A stretch of 64,000 nt of DNA from Paenibacillus silvestris. GTDB taxonomy: Bacteria > Bacillota > Bacilli > Paenibacillales > NBRC-103111. This document shows positions 56,536 to 64,000 of the stretch, piece by piece. Numbering within the stretch: position 1 is the first letter of the stretch; every line of letters begins with the position of its first letter. Under the pieces are notes generated by a model, which worked only from the letters and a program-made list of their open reading frames with translations, was not told where the DNA came from and searched no databases. The stretch spans positions 434,352-498,351 of the forward strand of contig NZ_WTUZ01000010.1 in assembly GCF_009882985.1 (NCBI RefSeq). Direction: 5' to 3'. A program made the position numbers and the translations under genes.

Positions 56536-56849
56536 TATCCGCCCCTCTGGGATCGCATCCGGTTATCAGATCGATAGATAAAACTTAGCACTTCAGCCAC
56601 CAGCTGATACAGCTCAGGAGGAATTTCCTGATCCAGGTCCAGCTTGGATAACACCTCAACTAGTGAAGAATCTTCTTGAACAGGAATTCCGTTGTCCTTG
56701 GCTTTTTGTAAGATAGCTTCGGCCACATGCCCTTTGCCCTTGGCAATAAGGGTAGGAGCTTTCTGTGCTTCAGGGGAGTAGCGAAGCGCTACTGCCTTTT
56801 TGATCGGCGTGGGTTCAGGTGTTCCAGCCGTATTCCTTTGCTTGGTCAT
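56535..56849 (-). CDS. ylqH: free-standing FlhB C-terminal-like protein (YlqH/FhlB)
   Basis: A 104-residue homologue of the cytoplasmic C-terminal domain of FlhB: AVALRYSPEAQKAPTLIAKGKGHVAEAILQKAKDNGIPVQED, split over residues 19-60, aligns to FlhB after its NPTH cleavage point, which is absent. FhlB (YlqH) of B. subtilis can partly replace the FlhB C-domain for rod and hook export. It overlaps the preceding FliK-like gene by 4 bp (ATGA). Confidence 0.85.
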   Translation of the reverse strand: MTKQRNTAGTPEPTPIKKAVALRYSPEAQKAPTLIAKGKGHVAEAILQKAKDNGIPVQEDSSLVEVLSKLDLDQEIPPELYQLVAEVLSFIYRSDNRMRSQRGG

Positions 56850-58654
56850 GCCCGAAAGTCCACTCCCTTGTACGTTTTTGGGAGGTACAGAGCTCGAAGA
56901 TCTGCTCGACCATCTGTCACTGCCTTCACTTTTCCCTCATCTTCGTTTATGACAGGCTGTGGATAGGGTGAACACTTCAATGAAATAAACTGGTAGCCAG
57001 CCTTGTTCATCGCCGATGTTATTTCTTCCTTGGACTCCTCCATCATAGGCGCTAATGCCGGATGATCATTATGAATCGTTAGTGAAACGATTTTATTTAC
57101 GACGTGTACATCGACTAATGTATTTCCCATGATTTTCATCTGCAGATCGAATAACAAGCGACAGTTACTTGCATCTACTTCACCGCGTTTGCCTTTGCGA
57201 GATTGGATATGAATCGCTGCAGATTGCTGACCTGTTCCATCCATAAAAGGTACAAATAGGGTCATGTGGGCAAACATGGCGGATTTATCCCCTGTCAACA
57301 TCAGCTGTTGACCCGTGATTTGCCCAAGCGCTTGCTGCGCTGCCTCTCTCAGAGGCGCGGGTGTATCGCTAGAAGCTGTGAGCTGTAAAAGCAGGCTCTT
57401 CAGTGTCTCTGTAGCAGCAGGCTTAGCTGTATCATCCTGCTGAGTCGTCATGGCGATCAGATTCGGCAGCTGATCGTCCTTAGGGAGCCGGCCGCGCTGC
57501 ATGATCTCTCCACGCTCATCCAGCTTCGCTGCCAGATGAGCCTCATGCTCAACGCCGACGGCTTTGAGCATCCTGCTGATCCAGTTAGGCTCTGGATCAG
57601 CCTCTGGCTCCTGAGGCGCGCTGCTACGCGCCTCTAACGGCTCCGCCGCCTTCTGCTTCGCAGGCGGCTGCTGCACGGGCACAGGCGAACCCGCCACCGG
57701 CGGTTCGCCTTCTCTCAAAGGCTCAGCGCTGCGCGCCTGAGCCTCTGGCACGGCCGCCGCCCTGGCGCGGGCGGCCTGCGGTTCCGCCGCCGGCTGCGCC
57801 GGGGCGGCGACAAGCTCCCCGCCCGCTGGCGTTGCAGCGGGCGGTGCTGTTACGGCAGCGGCCACAGGCGCGCTGCCAGCTGCCGGCGGCCCTGCGGGAG
57901 CCGCCGCCGCACTGGCGCCAGCCTGCGAAGCAGCTGGCGGAGCCGTGGCCGCGGCCGGCGCCTCCGGCGGCCGCGCGGGCCAGACAGCTGCGGCGGAAGC
58001 CCGCAGCTCTTTTAGCAGCGCGACCACTTGCTTCGCGGTGTCGGCCGCAGAATGCTGCGGCTCCTGCTCGAGCAAGGTTGCTGCCTGCTGTTCCAGCTGT
58101 TCCAGCACCTTCCCTACGGTAGGACCGGAAGTAACCTGCCTCAAAGCTCCTACCGTTTCCTGTGTAAGGGGTAATCCTTTTTTATAGGCAAGAACTGCGG
58201 CTTGCGCCCACTCTTCCTTATTCACACCTTCAGGCACGCTACTCATCAAAGTTTCAAATGCTTTAACGGATTCCTTGGTTACAGGAACACCTTCCTGCTG
58301 CATGTGCTGCACCATTTGCCGATTGCCTGCCGTGTCCTTAACGGAAAAGGCCTTAAGAAGATCACCCAAAGAATCTTCTGTGATTTGTACGCCCGATGCC
58401 GTCAACGGCTTTAACATAATTTGTCCGCCGCTTGATTCCGGTTGAACCTGCAGGTAAGTCACATCTCCTTGCTTAAGAGGTGTTTCCAGCTTGGCTCTGA
58501 CCTGTACACCGCCTATATTAAGAAATGCTTCTTGATCACTAAGCAGTTGGAGAACGACGCCTTTCACAACTTGTCCAACTTTTAGTTCAAGCACTTTGCT
58601 ATCCGAAGCGGTTAAATCACCCACCAGACTGCGAATTAAACCACTAATGTTCAT
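56846..58654 (-). CDS. FliK-like Ala/Pro-rich protein (YlqG position)
   Basis: Predicted 602 residues. An ordered N-terminal domain (about 1-200, with VGQVVKGVVLQLL and SVKDTAGNRQMVQH segments) leads into a Pro/Ala/Gln-rich middle (about 220-350), then a C-terminal domain (near 475-565; LVDVHVVNKIVSLTIHNDHPAL then EEITSAMNKAGYQFISL) whose strand-strand-helix-strand order resembles the FliK C-domain. I chose ATG at 58654 with TTGAGGTG six bases upstream; ATG at 58681 lacks one. It is followed by the FlhB-C gene. Confidence 0.7.
   Translation of the reverse strand: MNISGLIRSLVGDLTASDSKVLELKVGQVVKGVVLQLLSDQEAFLNIGGVQVRAKLETPLKQGDVTYLQVQPESSGGQIMLKPLTASGVQITEDSLGDLLKAFSVKDTAGNRQMVQHMQQEGVPVTKESVKAFETLMSSVPEGVNKEEWAQAAVLAYKKGLPLTQETVGALRQVTSGPTVGKVLEQLEQQAATLLEQEPQHSAADTAKQVVALLKELRASAAAVWPARPPEAPAAATAPPAASQAGASAAAAPAGPPAAGSAPVAAAVTAPPAATPAGGELVAAPAQPAAEPQAARARAAAVPEAQARSAEPLREGEPPVAGSPVPVQQPPAKQKAAEPLEARSSAPQEPEADPEPNWISRMLKAVGVEHEAHLAAKLDERGEIMQRGRLPKDDQLPNLIAMTTQQDDTAKPAATETLKSLLLQLTASSDTPAPLREAAQQALGQITGQQLMLTGDKSAMFAHMTLFVPFMDGTGQQSAAIHIQSRKGKRGEVDASNCRLLFDLQMKIMGNTLVDVHVVNKIVSLTIHNDHPALAPMMEESKEEITSAMNKAGYQFISLKCSPYPQPVINEDEGKVKAVTDGRADLRALYLPKTYKGVDFRA
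57600..57990 (-). repeat. GC-rich Ala/Pro/Glu low-complexity tract
   Basis: In-frame coding for runs of Ala, Pro, Gly and Gln with many GCG/GCC/CCG codons. The GC content rises sharply compared with flanking genes, which use AT-rich third positions. Microrepeats of GCC/GGC occur throughout. Confidence 0.8.
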
Positions 58655-58728
58655 CCCGTTCACCTCAAGTCTCTCTAACACTTATGTATATTATCGGCTG
58701 CTTCTAGCGATTTCTTAATAAGATGCGG

Positions 58729-59376
58729 TCAGATGAAATCCAGTTCCAACTGTTCAGACTGCGGCTGCGTTTCTTTCTCTTCCAGCTGCGCCATCACTTT
58801 GCGTATAAATAATTTTCGGTGAAGAACCGTCGGACCATAGCGCAAAAGCATCTCTCTATGGTGTTTGGTGGCATAGCCTTTATGTACAGCAAGTCCATAC
58901 TCAGGATATTGCTCATCCCAATCAACACACATCCGATCCCTCGTCACTTTGGCGATAATCGATGCCGCTGCAATGGATTGACTTAACGCATCTCCATGTA
59001 TAATAGCCGTTTGTGGAATGTCCAAATCTACGATTTCAGCATCCACAAGCAAATAATCCGGTATTTGGCTTAACTGCTCGACAGCCATCTTCATAGCCAA
59101 TCTAGCAGCTTGTTTAATATTAATAGCTTCTATCTTATCAACATCAACGATGCCAACCCCTACAGCCAGAGCTTCCTCCATGATCTGTTCATAGAGGGCA
59201 TCCCGTTTTTTCTCAGAGAGTTTCTTGGAATCATTGACTCCTTCTAATACATAGCCTTGAGGAAGAATCACTGCTGCCGCAACGACATCACCAAATAAAC
59301 AACCTCTTCCTACCTCATCAATCCCGGCAACAAGGCTGAATCCTTGCTCCCATACTTCTTTTTCGTGCTCCAGCAA
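58729..59376 (-). CDS. rnhB: ribonuclease HII
   Basis: Cleaves RNA of RNA-DNA hybrids, including single ribonucleotides in DNA. The D20-E21 pair in AGIDEVGRG, D112 in LLVDAEIVD and D129 in IIHGDALSQ are the catalytic acids, spaced as in E. coli and B. subtilis. After GRG the segment reads CLFGDVVAAAVILP, where many homologues have PLAGPV. HKGYATKHHRE near 175 is conserved. 215 residues. The start is TTG at 59376. Confidence 0.95.
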   Translation of the reverse strand: MLEHEKEVWEQGFSLVAGIDEVGRGCLFGDVVAAAVILPQGYVLEGVNDSKKLSEKKRDALYEQIMEEALAVGVGIVDVDKIEAINIKQAARLAMKMAVEQLSQIPDYLLVDAEIVDLDIPQTAIIHGDALSQSIAAASIIAKVTRDRMCVDWDEQYPEYGLAVHKGYATKHHREMLLRYGPTVLHRKLFIRKVMAQLEEKETQPQSEQLELDFI

Positions 59377-59458
59377 TGACTTTCGCCCCTTTCCATCTCA
59401 TCATTATAAGGGATTGCCGCTTCGTCAAGCTATACCCATTTTTTTCTGCCTAAAAAGC

Positions 59459-59503
59459 AAAAAACCACTTACAGTCCCGCCTTGCCAGCTAGGTCTGAAG
59501 TGG
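59459..59503 (-). terminator. intrinsic terminator after rbgA
   Basis: CCACTT...AAGTGG (with inner pairing) is followed by TTTTTTG on the minus strand, about 13 bp after the rbgA stop. Confidence 0.75.
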
Positions 59504-59516
59504 CTATTACTTTGTA

Positions 59517-60380
59517 TCACTGAGGCTTTTCCAAGGAAATACGCCCCATTTTACCTGCTCGAAGATCACGTATGATAATTAAGGAAGCTTTATCTAAATC
59601 CACTTTACCACCGCTTACAATGGCTCCGCGTTTTCGACCGATTGCTTCCATTACCTTAACCACTTCCTGTACGTTCTCCATATCCTCTGGAAGGTCGGTT
59701 ACTCCGAATCGCTCTTGAAGAGCTGCACCATAATGTTCAACCATGTAGCGCACAACAAAAAGCGCAATATCATCCAAATGCAGCAATTCTTCTTTGATCG
59801 CACCAGTCGCTGCAAGTCGTTGACCTACCAATTGATCTTCGAATTTCGGCCACAAAATACCTGGCGTATCCAGCAAGTCCATTTCAGTTCCGACTTTAAT
59901 CCACTGTTGACCTTTGGTAACACCTGGCTTATCGCCCGTGGCTGCGATTTTCTTACCCGCCAGCTGATTGATGAGCGTTGATTTCCCAACGTTAGGAATG
60001 CCGACGATGAGTGCCCTTACAGCACGAGGATTAATCCCTCTGCTGATTTGACGTTCAATTTTATGTGCCCACAGCTGTTTTACGCGCGGTAAAATTTCTT
60101 TGGTCGCAGTTCCAGTGGCTGCATCAATTGGTAAAGCAGGCAGACCTTGATCTGCAAAATACTTAACCCACTGCGCTGTCACTTGGGGATCCGCCAAATC
60201 ATTTTTGTTCAAAAGGACCAACCGAGGTTTGCCCTTCAAAATTTCATCTACCATCGGGTTCCGGCTGGAAAGCGGTACGCGGGCATCCAAGAGCTCAATG
60301 ACGACATCAATTAGCTTAAGCTTGTCTTCAATCTGCCTTCGAGCTTTGGTCATGTGACCGGGAAACCATTGAATGGTCAT
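59517..60380 (-). CDS. rbgA: ribosome biogenesis GTPase RbgA (YlqF)
   Basis: Needed for late assembly of the 50S subunit. It is a circularly permuted GTPase: G4 NKND at 58-61 precedes G1 GIPNVGKS at 127-134 and G3 DTPG at 171-174. An N-terminal [15 protein letters not shown] and a C-terminal RNA-binding ANTAR-like helical domain complete 287 residues. ATG at 60380 follows GAGGTG. Confidence 0.96.
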   Translation of the reverse strand: MTIQWFPGHMTKARRQIEDKLKLIDVVIELLDARVPLSSRNPMVDEILKGKPRLVLLNKNDLADPQVTAQWVKYFADQGLPALPIDAATGTATKEILPRVKQLWAHKIERQISRGINPRAVRALIVGIPNVGKSTLINQLAGKKIAATGDKPGVTKGQQWIKVGTEMDLLDTPGILWPKFEDQLVGQRLAATGAIKEELLHLDDIALFVVRYMVEHYGAALQERFGVTDLPEDMENVQEVVKVMEAIGRKRGAIVSGGKVDLDKASLIIIRDLRAGKMGRISLEKPQ

Positions 60381-60391
60381 TCTATTTCACC

Positions 60392-61018
60392 TCAAAAATG
60401 TATAAAACTAATTTTGTTCAGCGGCCAGAAAATGACTTCAGCACGGCCAACGACTTTTTCGAATGGAACGAAGCCTACACTTTTAGCACGGCTATCTTTC
60501 GAGTTCGGACGATTGTCTCCCATTGCAAAAAGCTCCCCATCTGGTACTTTGGTTTCAGGGAAATCCGACAATGTATTATACGCATGTCCTTCTTTATTCG
60601 CTTGTTCGATAGCTTCCTTGATAAATGCCTGATCGATCTCTTGACCATTAATAAATACTTTATCACCTGTTACCTTAACGGTTTCACCTGGTAGTGCGAT
60701 CACACGTTTAATGTAATCTTTCCCCTCCGGTGCGTGGAAAACGATAACTTCTCCCCGTTTCGGTGCGCGAATGTCATAAACAATTTTATTGACAATGAGT
60801 CGTTCGCCGGTTAAAAAATTCGGACGCATGGAGTCACCGTCGACTATGAAAGGTGAGAATAGGAACCAGCGAATGATAATAACGAGCACTCCCGCGATTA
60901 CTAACGCTTTGATCCATTCCCAAGTTTCGCTTTTTGCTGTTTTAGCAGGTGCTGCTGGTGTAGTTTCCGCGGTTGTAACTGAGCTTATTCTAGGCTGATC
61001 TTGCTCATTCTGTTCCAT
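60392..61018 (-). CDS. lepB: signal peptidase I
   Basis: Membrane serine protease removing secretory signal peptides. A membrane helix at about 36-54 is followed by catalytic S63 in DGDSMRPNF and K104 in DYIKRVIALPG. The later GDNRPNSKDSR box near 170 is also present. I chose ATG at 61018 (208 residues) with AGAGG about nine bases upstream; GTG one codon earlier is possible. Confidence 0.95.
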   Translation of the reverse strand: MEQNEQDQPRISSVTTAETTPAAPAKTAKSETWEWIKALVIAGVLVIIIRWFLFSPFIVDGDSMRPNFLTGERLIVNKIVYDIRAPKRGEVIVFHAPEGKDYIKRVIALPGETVKVTGDKVFINGQEIDQAFIKEAIEQANKEGHAYNTLSDFPETKVPDGELFAMGDNRPNSKDSRAKSVGFVPFEKVVGRAEVIFWPLNKISFIHF

Positions 61019-61067
61019 CACTGATTGCCTCTTTTCCAGTTTTGGTTATATGTATTAGATTGCCCTA

Positions 61068-61104
61068 CAAAAATGAAAAGGAGACTTGCCTGAACAAGCC
61101 CCCC
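61068..61104 (-). terminator. intrinsic terminator after rplS
   Basis: GGGGGGCTTG pairs with CAAGTCTCC (with G-U pairs) around a 6-nt loop and is followed by TTTTCATTTTTG on the minus strand, starting about 6 bp after the rplS stop. Confidence 0.75.
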
Positions 61105-61110
61105 GTTTTC

Positions 61111-61452
61111 TTATCGAATTTCTTTGATTCTTGCTGCTTTACCACGAAGACCACGCAGATAATAAAGTTTCGCACGACGAACTTTACCACGGCGAGCCAC
61201 TTCAATCTTCTCAATCTTCGGAGAATGGAATGGGAAAGTTCTTTCCACACCCACACCGTAAGAAATTTTACGAACTGTAAACGTTTCGCTGATTCCACCG
61301 CCGTGGCGTTTAATAACAACACCTTCGAACAGCTGAATACGCTCACGTGTACCCTCGATAACTTTTACGTGTACTTTAAGTGTGTCTCCTGGACGGAAAT
61401 TAGGAATATCCGTACGGAGTTGCTCTTTCGTAATCTCTTGAATAAGATTCAT
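61111..61452 (-). CDS. rplS: 50S ribosomal protein L19
   Basis: Large-subunit protein at the subunit interface. 113 residues starting [24 protein letters not shown], with [22 protein letters not shown] and the basic C-terminus. AAGGAGG precedes ATG at 61452. It has its own promoter and leader after trmD. Confidence 0.97.
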   Translation of the reverse strand: MNLIQEITKEQLRTDIPNFRPGDTLKVHVKVIEGTRERIQLFEGVVIKRHGGGISETFTVRKISYGVGVERTFPFHSPKIEKIEVARRGKVRRAKLYYLRGLRGKAARIKEIR

Positions 61453-61568
61453 AGTTGACTCCCTCCTTCCACACAGGTGTTCATTCCGCTTATCTAAAAA
61501 GTATGTCTTAGTTGTTATGCGTAGAGGACCACCAGACTCGAACTGTTGAAAAATTCACAACAGAATAT
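61453..61568 (-). ncRNA. rplS 5' leader, probable L19 autoregulatory leader
   Basis: About 110 nt lie between the promoter and the rplS ribosome site. A CTGTTG/CAACAG hairpin follows soon after the start, and the later ACGCATAACAACTAAGACAT stretch resembles the conserved part of the Firmicute L19 leader motif as I remember it. The match is from memory and not computed. Confidence 0.45.
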
Positions 61569-61597
61569 ATATTATCATAGTCAGAAGAGAAATTCAA
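61569..61597 (-). promoter_or_regulatory. sigma-A promoter of rplS
   Basis: TTGAAT and TAATAT are 17 bp apart on the minus strand, about 115 bp upstream of the rplS start and about 25 bp after the trmD stop. Confidence 0.75.
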
Positions 61598-61620
61598 TAG
61601 AGAAGTTTTTGGGGGCTACT

Positions 61621-62373
61621 TCATTTGTTTTTCTCTCGCCATTCCATGATCCAAACCTTTTCTTCTTTGGACAACTCTCTACCTTCAAGCAAATCAGGAC
61701 GACGCTCAAGGGTACGAAGGATGGATTCCTTGCGGCGCCAGCGCTTCACGTTCTCATGGTGTCCTGATAAAAGCATGTCAGGCACTTCCCACTCTCTGAA
61801 CTTAGCCGGCCTTGTATAATGAGGGTACTCCAGCAGGCCTGTGGAGAACGAGTCCGTCACCGCTGACATCTCATTGCCCAGTACACCTGGCAGCAGCCTC
61901 ACTACGCTGTCTATAACGACCATAGCAGGCAATTCCCCACCAGTTAATACATAATCACCTATGGATAGCTCATCAGTCACGAGATACTGCCTAATGCGTT
62001 CATCGTAGCCCTCATAGTGACCACAAATGAACACAAGATGCTCTTCGCTCGAGAGTTCTTCGGCAATTTTCTGTGAAAACGGCGTACCCTGAGGACACAT
62101 GAGAATGACACGCGGCTTTGCAGGTTCCTGTCCGGCCTCTTGATGCTTAGGTAAATCCTCCACTGCCGCAAAAATTGGCTCCGGCTTTAGAACCATTCCA
62201 CCGCCACCACCGTAGGGATAGTCGTCGACGGTATTATGTTTGTTATTGGAGTACTCACGAAAATTCACGGTGTTTAGACTAACAATTCCCTTGTCACGAG
62301 CTTTCCCCAAAATGCTCGACGAAAATACCCCGTCAAACATTTCTGGAAACAAGGTTAATACATCAATTCTCAT
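61621..62373 (-). CDS. trmD: tRNA (guanine-N1-)-methyltransferase
   Basis: Methylates G37 in tRNA, guarding against frameshifts. The SPOUT knot is seen in [12 protein letters not shown] near 57, [11 protein letters not shown] near 91, [12 protein letters not shown] near 114 and [19 protein letters not shown] near 132. The length is 250 residues. The start overlaps the rimM stop by 4 bp. Confidence 0.97.
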   Translation of the reverse strand: MRIDVLTLFPEMFDGVFSSSILGKARDKGIVSLNTVNFREYSNNKHNTVDDYPYGGGGGMVLKPEPIFAAVEDLPKHQEAGQEPAKPRVILMCPQGTPFSQKIAEELSSEEHLVFICGHYEGYDERIRQYLVTDELSIGDYVLTGGELPAMVVIDSVVRLLPGVLGNEMSAVTDSFSTGLLEYPHYTRPAKFREWEVPDMLLSGHHENVKRWRRKESILRTLERRPDLLEGRELSKEEKVWIMEWREKNK

Positions 62374-62885
62374 TCCATTAGTCCTTCCATCAAATGAATC
62401 CGGATTGTTTTGGCAGCAATATCTACATCCAGAACCACATCATCAATCACAGGAAGCAGAAGCTGTTTGCCCTTAGGCAAGCTCACAACCCAAACATCGT
62501 TGGCGCCAGGTGTCAAAACTTCAGAAACAAGTCCTAGTTCTTGGCCTTCCTCCGTTACGACCTTACAGCCAATGATCTCGTGGTAATAATATTCTCCCTC
62601 TTCCAAGGGCTGTTGATTCTTAGCTTCGATTTTTAGCAGTGAACCTTTGAATTTCTCAACCTCATTAATATTGCTGAACTGTGCAAATTGGACGATAAAT
62701 ACGTTTTTATGTAAGCGGGAGGTTTGAACCGTCACCGGCGTTTGCTTATTTTGAGGATCAACGATAATTAAAGAATTTCCTTTATCAAAACGTTCTGGAA
62801 AATCAGTTTCTGGAACTATTTTCAATTCTCCACGAATCCCGTGCGTGTTTGCGATTAAACCAACAGTTATTAGTTTCTCGGTCAT
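62370..62885 (-). CDS. rimM: 16S rRNA processing protein RimM
   Basis: Assists 30S head assembly and binds S19. N-terminal [16 protein letters not shown] and C-terminal PRC-barrel-like region ([32 protein letters not shown]). ATG at 62885 matches where homologues begin but GGAGG is 14 bases upstream; GTG at 62906 (seven residues longer) has AAAGG at about nine. I give the shorter form; the start is uncertain. Confidence 0.93.
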   Translation of the reverse strand: MTEKLITVGLIANTHGIRGELKIVPETDFPERFDKGNSLIIVDPQNKQTPVTVQTSRLHKNVFIVQFAQFSNINEVEKFKGSLLKIEAKNQQPLEEGEYYYHEIIGCKVVTEEGQELGLVSEVLTPGANDVWVVSLPKGKQLLLPVIDDVVLDVDIAAKTIRIHLMEGLME

Positions 62886-62931
62886 TTGCGCTTGCCCAAC
62901 CTCCACTATAATTTACCTTTCAAGACCATAC

Positions 62932-62961
62932 AAGAAAAAGGCTAGGAACTGAATCCTAACC
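62932..62961 (-). terminator. intrinsic terminator after khpA
   Basis: GGTTAGGA pairs with TCCTAGCC (one G-U) around a 6-nt loop, followed by TTTTTC on the minus strand, 7 bp after the khpA stop. Confidence 0.75.
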
Positions 62962-62968
62962 TACTTTC

Positions 62969-63199
62969 TTATGAAACGATTTCAACGGCTACCCGCTTCG
63001 TTTCTTTCACTGCTGCTGACGTGACGACTGTGCGGAGCGATTTCGCGATCTTGCCCTGCTTCCCGATCACTTTACCGACATCGTCGGGGTGAACAGACAG
63101 CCTGTACTCAATTTTGTCATCCTTCTCCACGACAACGACACGTACTTCTTCCGGATGATCAACAAGAGCCTTAGCAATAACGGTGATAAGATCCTTCAT
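62969..63199 (-). CDS. khpA: KH-domain RNA-binding protein KhpA (YlqC)
   Basis: Small RNA-binding protein; KhpA works with KhpB in Gram-positive bacteria and affects cell elongation in pneumococcus. The 76-residue protein is essentially one KH domain with the GxxG loop in IGKQGKIA near 44. It lies between rpsP and rimM, as in B. subtilis. Confidence 0.94.
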   Translation of the reverse strand: MKDLITVIAKALVDHPEEVRVVVVEKDDKIEYRLSVHPDDVGKVIGKQGKIAKSLRTVVTSAAVKETKRVAVEIVS

Positions 63200-63225
63200 G
63201 AACCCACCCTCCGAAAGATAACAGA

Positions 63226-63498
63226 TTACTTCTGCAATTTCAGCTCGTGAAACTTAGTCATCAAACCTGCTTTGGAAAACAGGCTGCGAACTGTATCGGA
63301 CGGTTGAGCGCCAGTTTGAAGCCATTTCAGCGCTTTTTCCTCATCAAGGTTTACAGCTGCTGGTTCTGCGATCGGGTTATAAGTTCCGATTTCTTCGATA
63401 AAACGACCATCACGCGGGGAACGGGAATCCGAAACCACCACACGGTAGAAAGGAGCTTTATGAGCGCCTACACGTTTAAGACGAATACGTACTGCCAT
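63226..63498 (-). CDS. rpsP: 30S ribosomal protein S16
   Basis: Small-subunit ribosomal protein, 90 residues, starting [34 protein letters not shown] precedes ATG at 63498. It lies between ffh and khpA in the standard order. Confidence 0.97.
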   Translation of the reverse strand: MAVRIRLKRVGAHKAPFYRVVVSDSRSPRDGRFIEEIGTYNPIAEPAAVNLDEEKALKWLQTGAQPSDTVRSLFSKAGLMTKFHELKLQK

Positions 63499-63534
63499 GA
63501 AAAATCACCTCCTACTTAGAATAAAAAACATGAT

Positions 63535-64000
63535 TTAAAAGGGAAATTTAAATCCCTTGCCTAACTTCTTCATGCCCTTGGCGCCTTTCGGCCCCATCAT
63601 GCCTGAGAACTGCTTCATCATTTTGCGCATATCATCAAACTGTTTAATGAAACGGTTGACCTCTTGAACCGAGTTACCACTGCCTAGTGCAATTCGTTTG
63701 CGACGGTTGGCATTCAACAGCTCAGGTTTGCGCTTCTCTTCCTTCGTCATCGACTTCACAATTGCTTCAACACGAGCCATCTGTTTGTCGTCGACTTTCA
63801 TATCCTTCATGCCTTTGATCTTGTTCGCGCCTGGCAGCATCTCCAGAATTTGATCAAGCGGCCCCATCTTCTTCACTTGCTCCATTTGATCAAGGAAATC
63901 CTCGAAAGTGAATTCGGCGTTGCGCATTTTGCGCTCCATTTCCTTCGCCTTGTCCATATCGATACCAGCTTGCGCTTTCTCAATCAATGTGAGCATATCG
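63535..64000 (-). CDS. ffh: signal recognition particle protein Ffh (partial; N-terminus beyond right edge)
   Basis: The C-terminal 155 or so residues, covering the end of the NG domain and the Met-rich M domain that binds SRP RNA and signal peptides. GKDMKMD-like and ERKRPELLNANRRKRIALGSGNSV segments are typical; the tail is GMMGPKGAKGMKKLGKGFKFPF. The start lies outside the window. It precedes rpsP as in B. subtilis. Confidence 0.95.
   Translation of the reverse strand, partial: DMLTLIEKAQAGIDMDKAKEMERKMRNAEFTFEDFLDQMEQVKKMGPLDQILEMLPGANKIKGMKDMKVDDKQMARVEAIVKSMTKEEKRKPELLNANRRKRIALGSGNSVQEVNRFIKQFDDMRKMMKQFSGMMGPKGAKGMKKLGKGFKFPF

Noticed and set aside
57832..58187. Ala/Arg-rich plus-strand frames over the GC-rich tract.
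   Set aside because: High-GC DNA leaves many frames open by chance; the minus-strand gene has clear domains at both ends.

Overview
The window looks like a chromosomal core segment of a motile, low-to-moderate GC Firmicute, most likely Paenibacillus or a close relative. Gene order follows the Bacillus subtilis ffh-rpsP ... trmFO-hslVU-codY-fla/che-rpsB-tsf-pyrH-frr-uppS-cdsA-dxr-rseP-proS-polC region almost gene for gene. Bacillus-type factors are present: CodY, FliY, CheC/CheD, FlhF/FlhG, SigD and C-type PolC. No phage, insertion sequence, CRISPR array, rRNA or tRNA was seen. All but one of the genes lie on the minus strand, so biological order runs from high to low coordinates.

Region by region, in transcription order. 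64000-58729: ffh (partial), rpsP, khpA, rimM, trmD, rplS with its own promoter and leader, lepB, rbgA and rnhB, serving translation, ribosome assembly and secretion. 58654-56158: a FliK-like Ala/Pro-rich protein (ylqG position), a free-standing FlhB C-terminal domain (ylqH/fhlB) and a YraN-family protein. 56112-54541: comM, the only plus-strand gene. 54346-50413: a small zinc-ribbon protein, sucC-sucD and dprA. 50343-43898: topA, trmFO, hslV, hslU and codY; xerC/codV, found between trmFO and hslV in B. subtilis, is missing.

43676-15530 is a 28-kb fla/che operon with many ATGA overlaps. It encodes rod and hook parts (flgB, flgC, fliE, flgD, flgE, fliK), the MS ring and switch (fliF, fliG, fliM, fliY), the export ATPase (fliH, fliI, fliJ), the export gate (fliO, P, Q, R, flhB, flhA), placement factors (flhF, flhG), chemotaxis proteins (cheY, cheB, cheA, cheW, cheC, cheD) and finally sigD. 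A CodY-box-like site lies upstream of flgB, just after codY itself. A tail follows sigD: a FapA/DUF342 protein, a short charged protein, a SwrB-like protein and a small membrane protein.

12388-1 is the rpsB-tsf-pyrH-frr-uppS-cdsA-dxr-rseP-proS-polC cluster. A strong promoter precedes rpsB, and intrinsic-terminator-like hairpins lie at five junctions, which could step expression down along the cluster. polC runs off the left edge.

Most of the window is conserved housekeeping DNA and I saw no clear undescribed system. The points most worth a second look are the displaced archaeal/eukaryotic-type ProRS at the proS locus, the FliK-like/FlhB-C pair outside the operon with its abrupt GC-rich insert, the CodY site before flgB, the missing xerC, the N-terminal extension on HslV, the unassigned small genes around sigD, and non-terminator hairpins flanking flgE.
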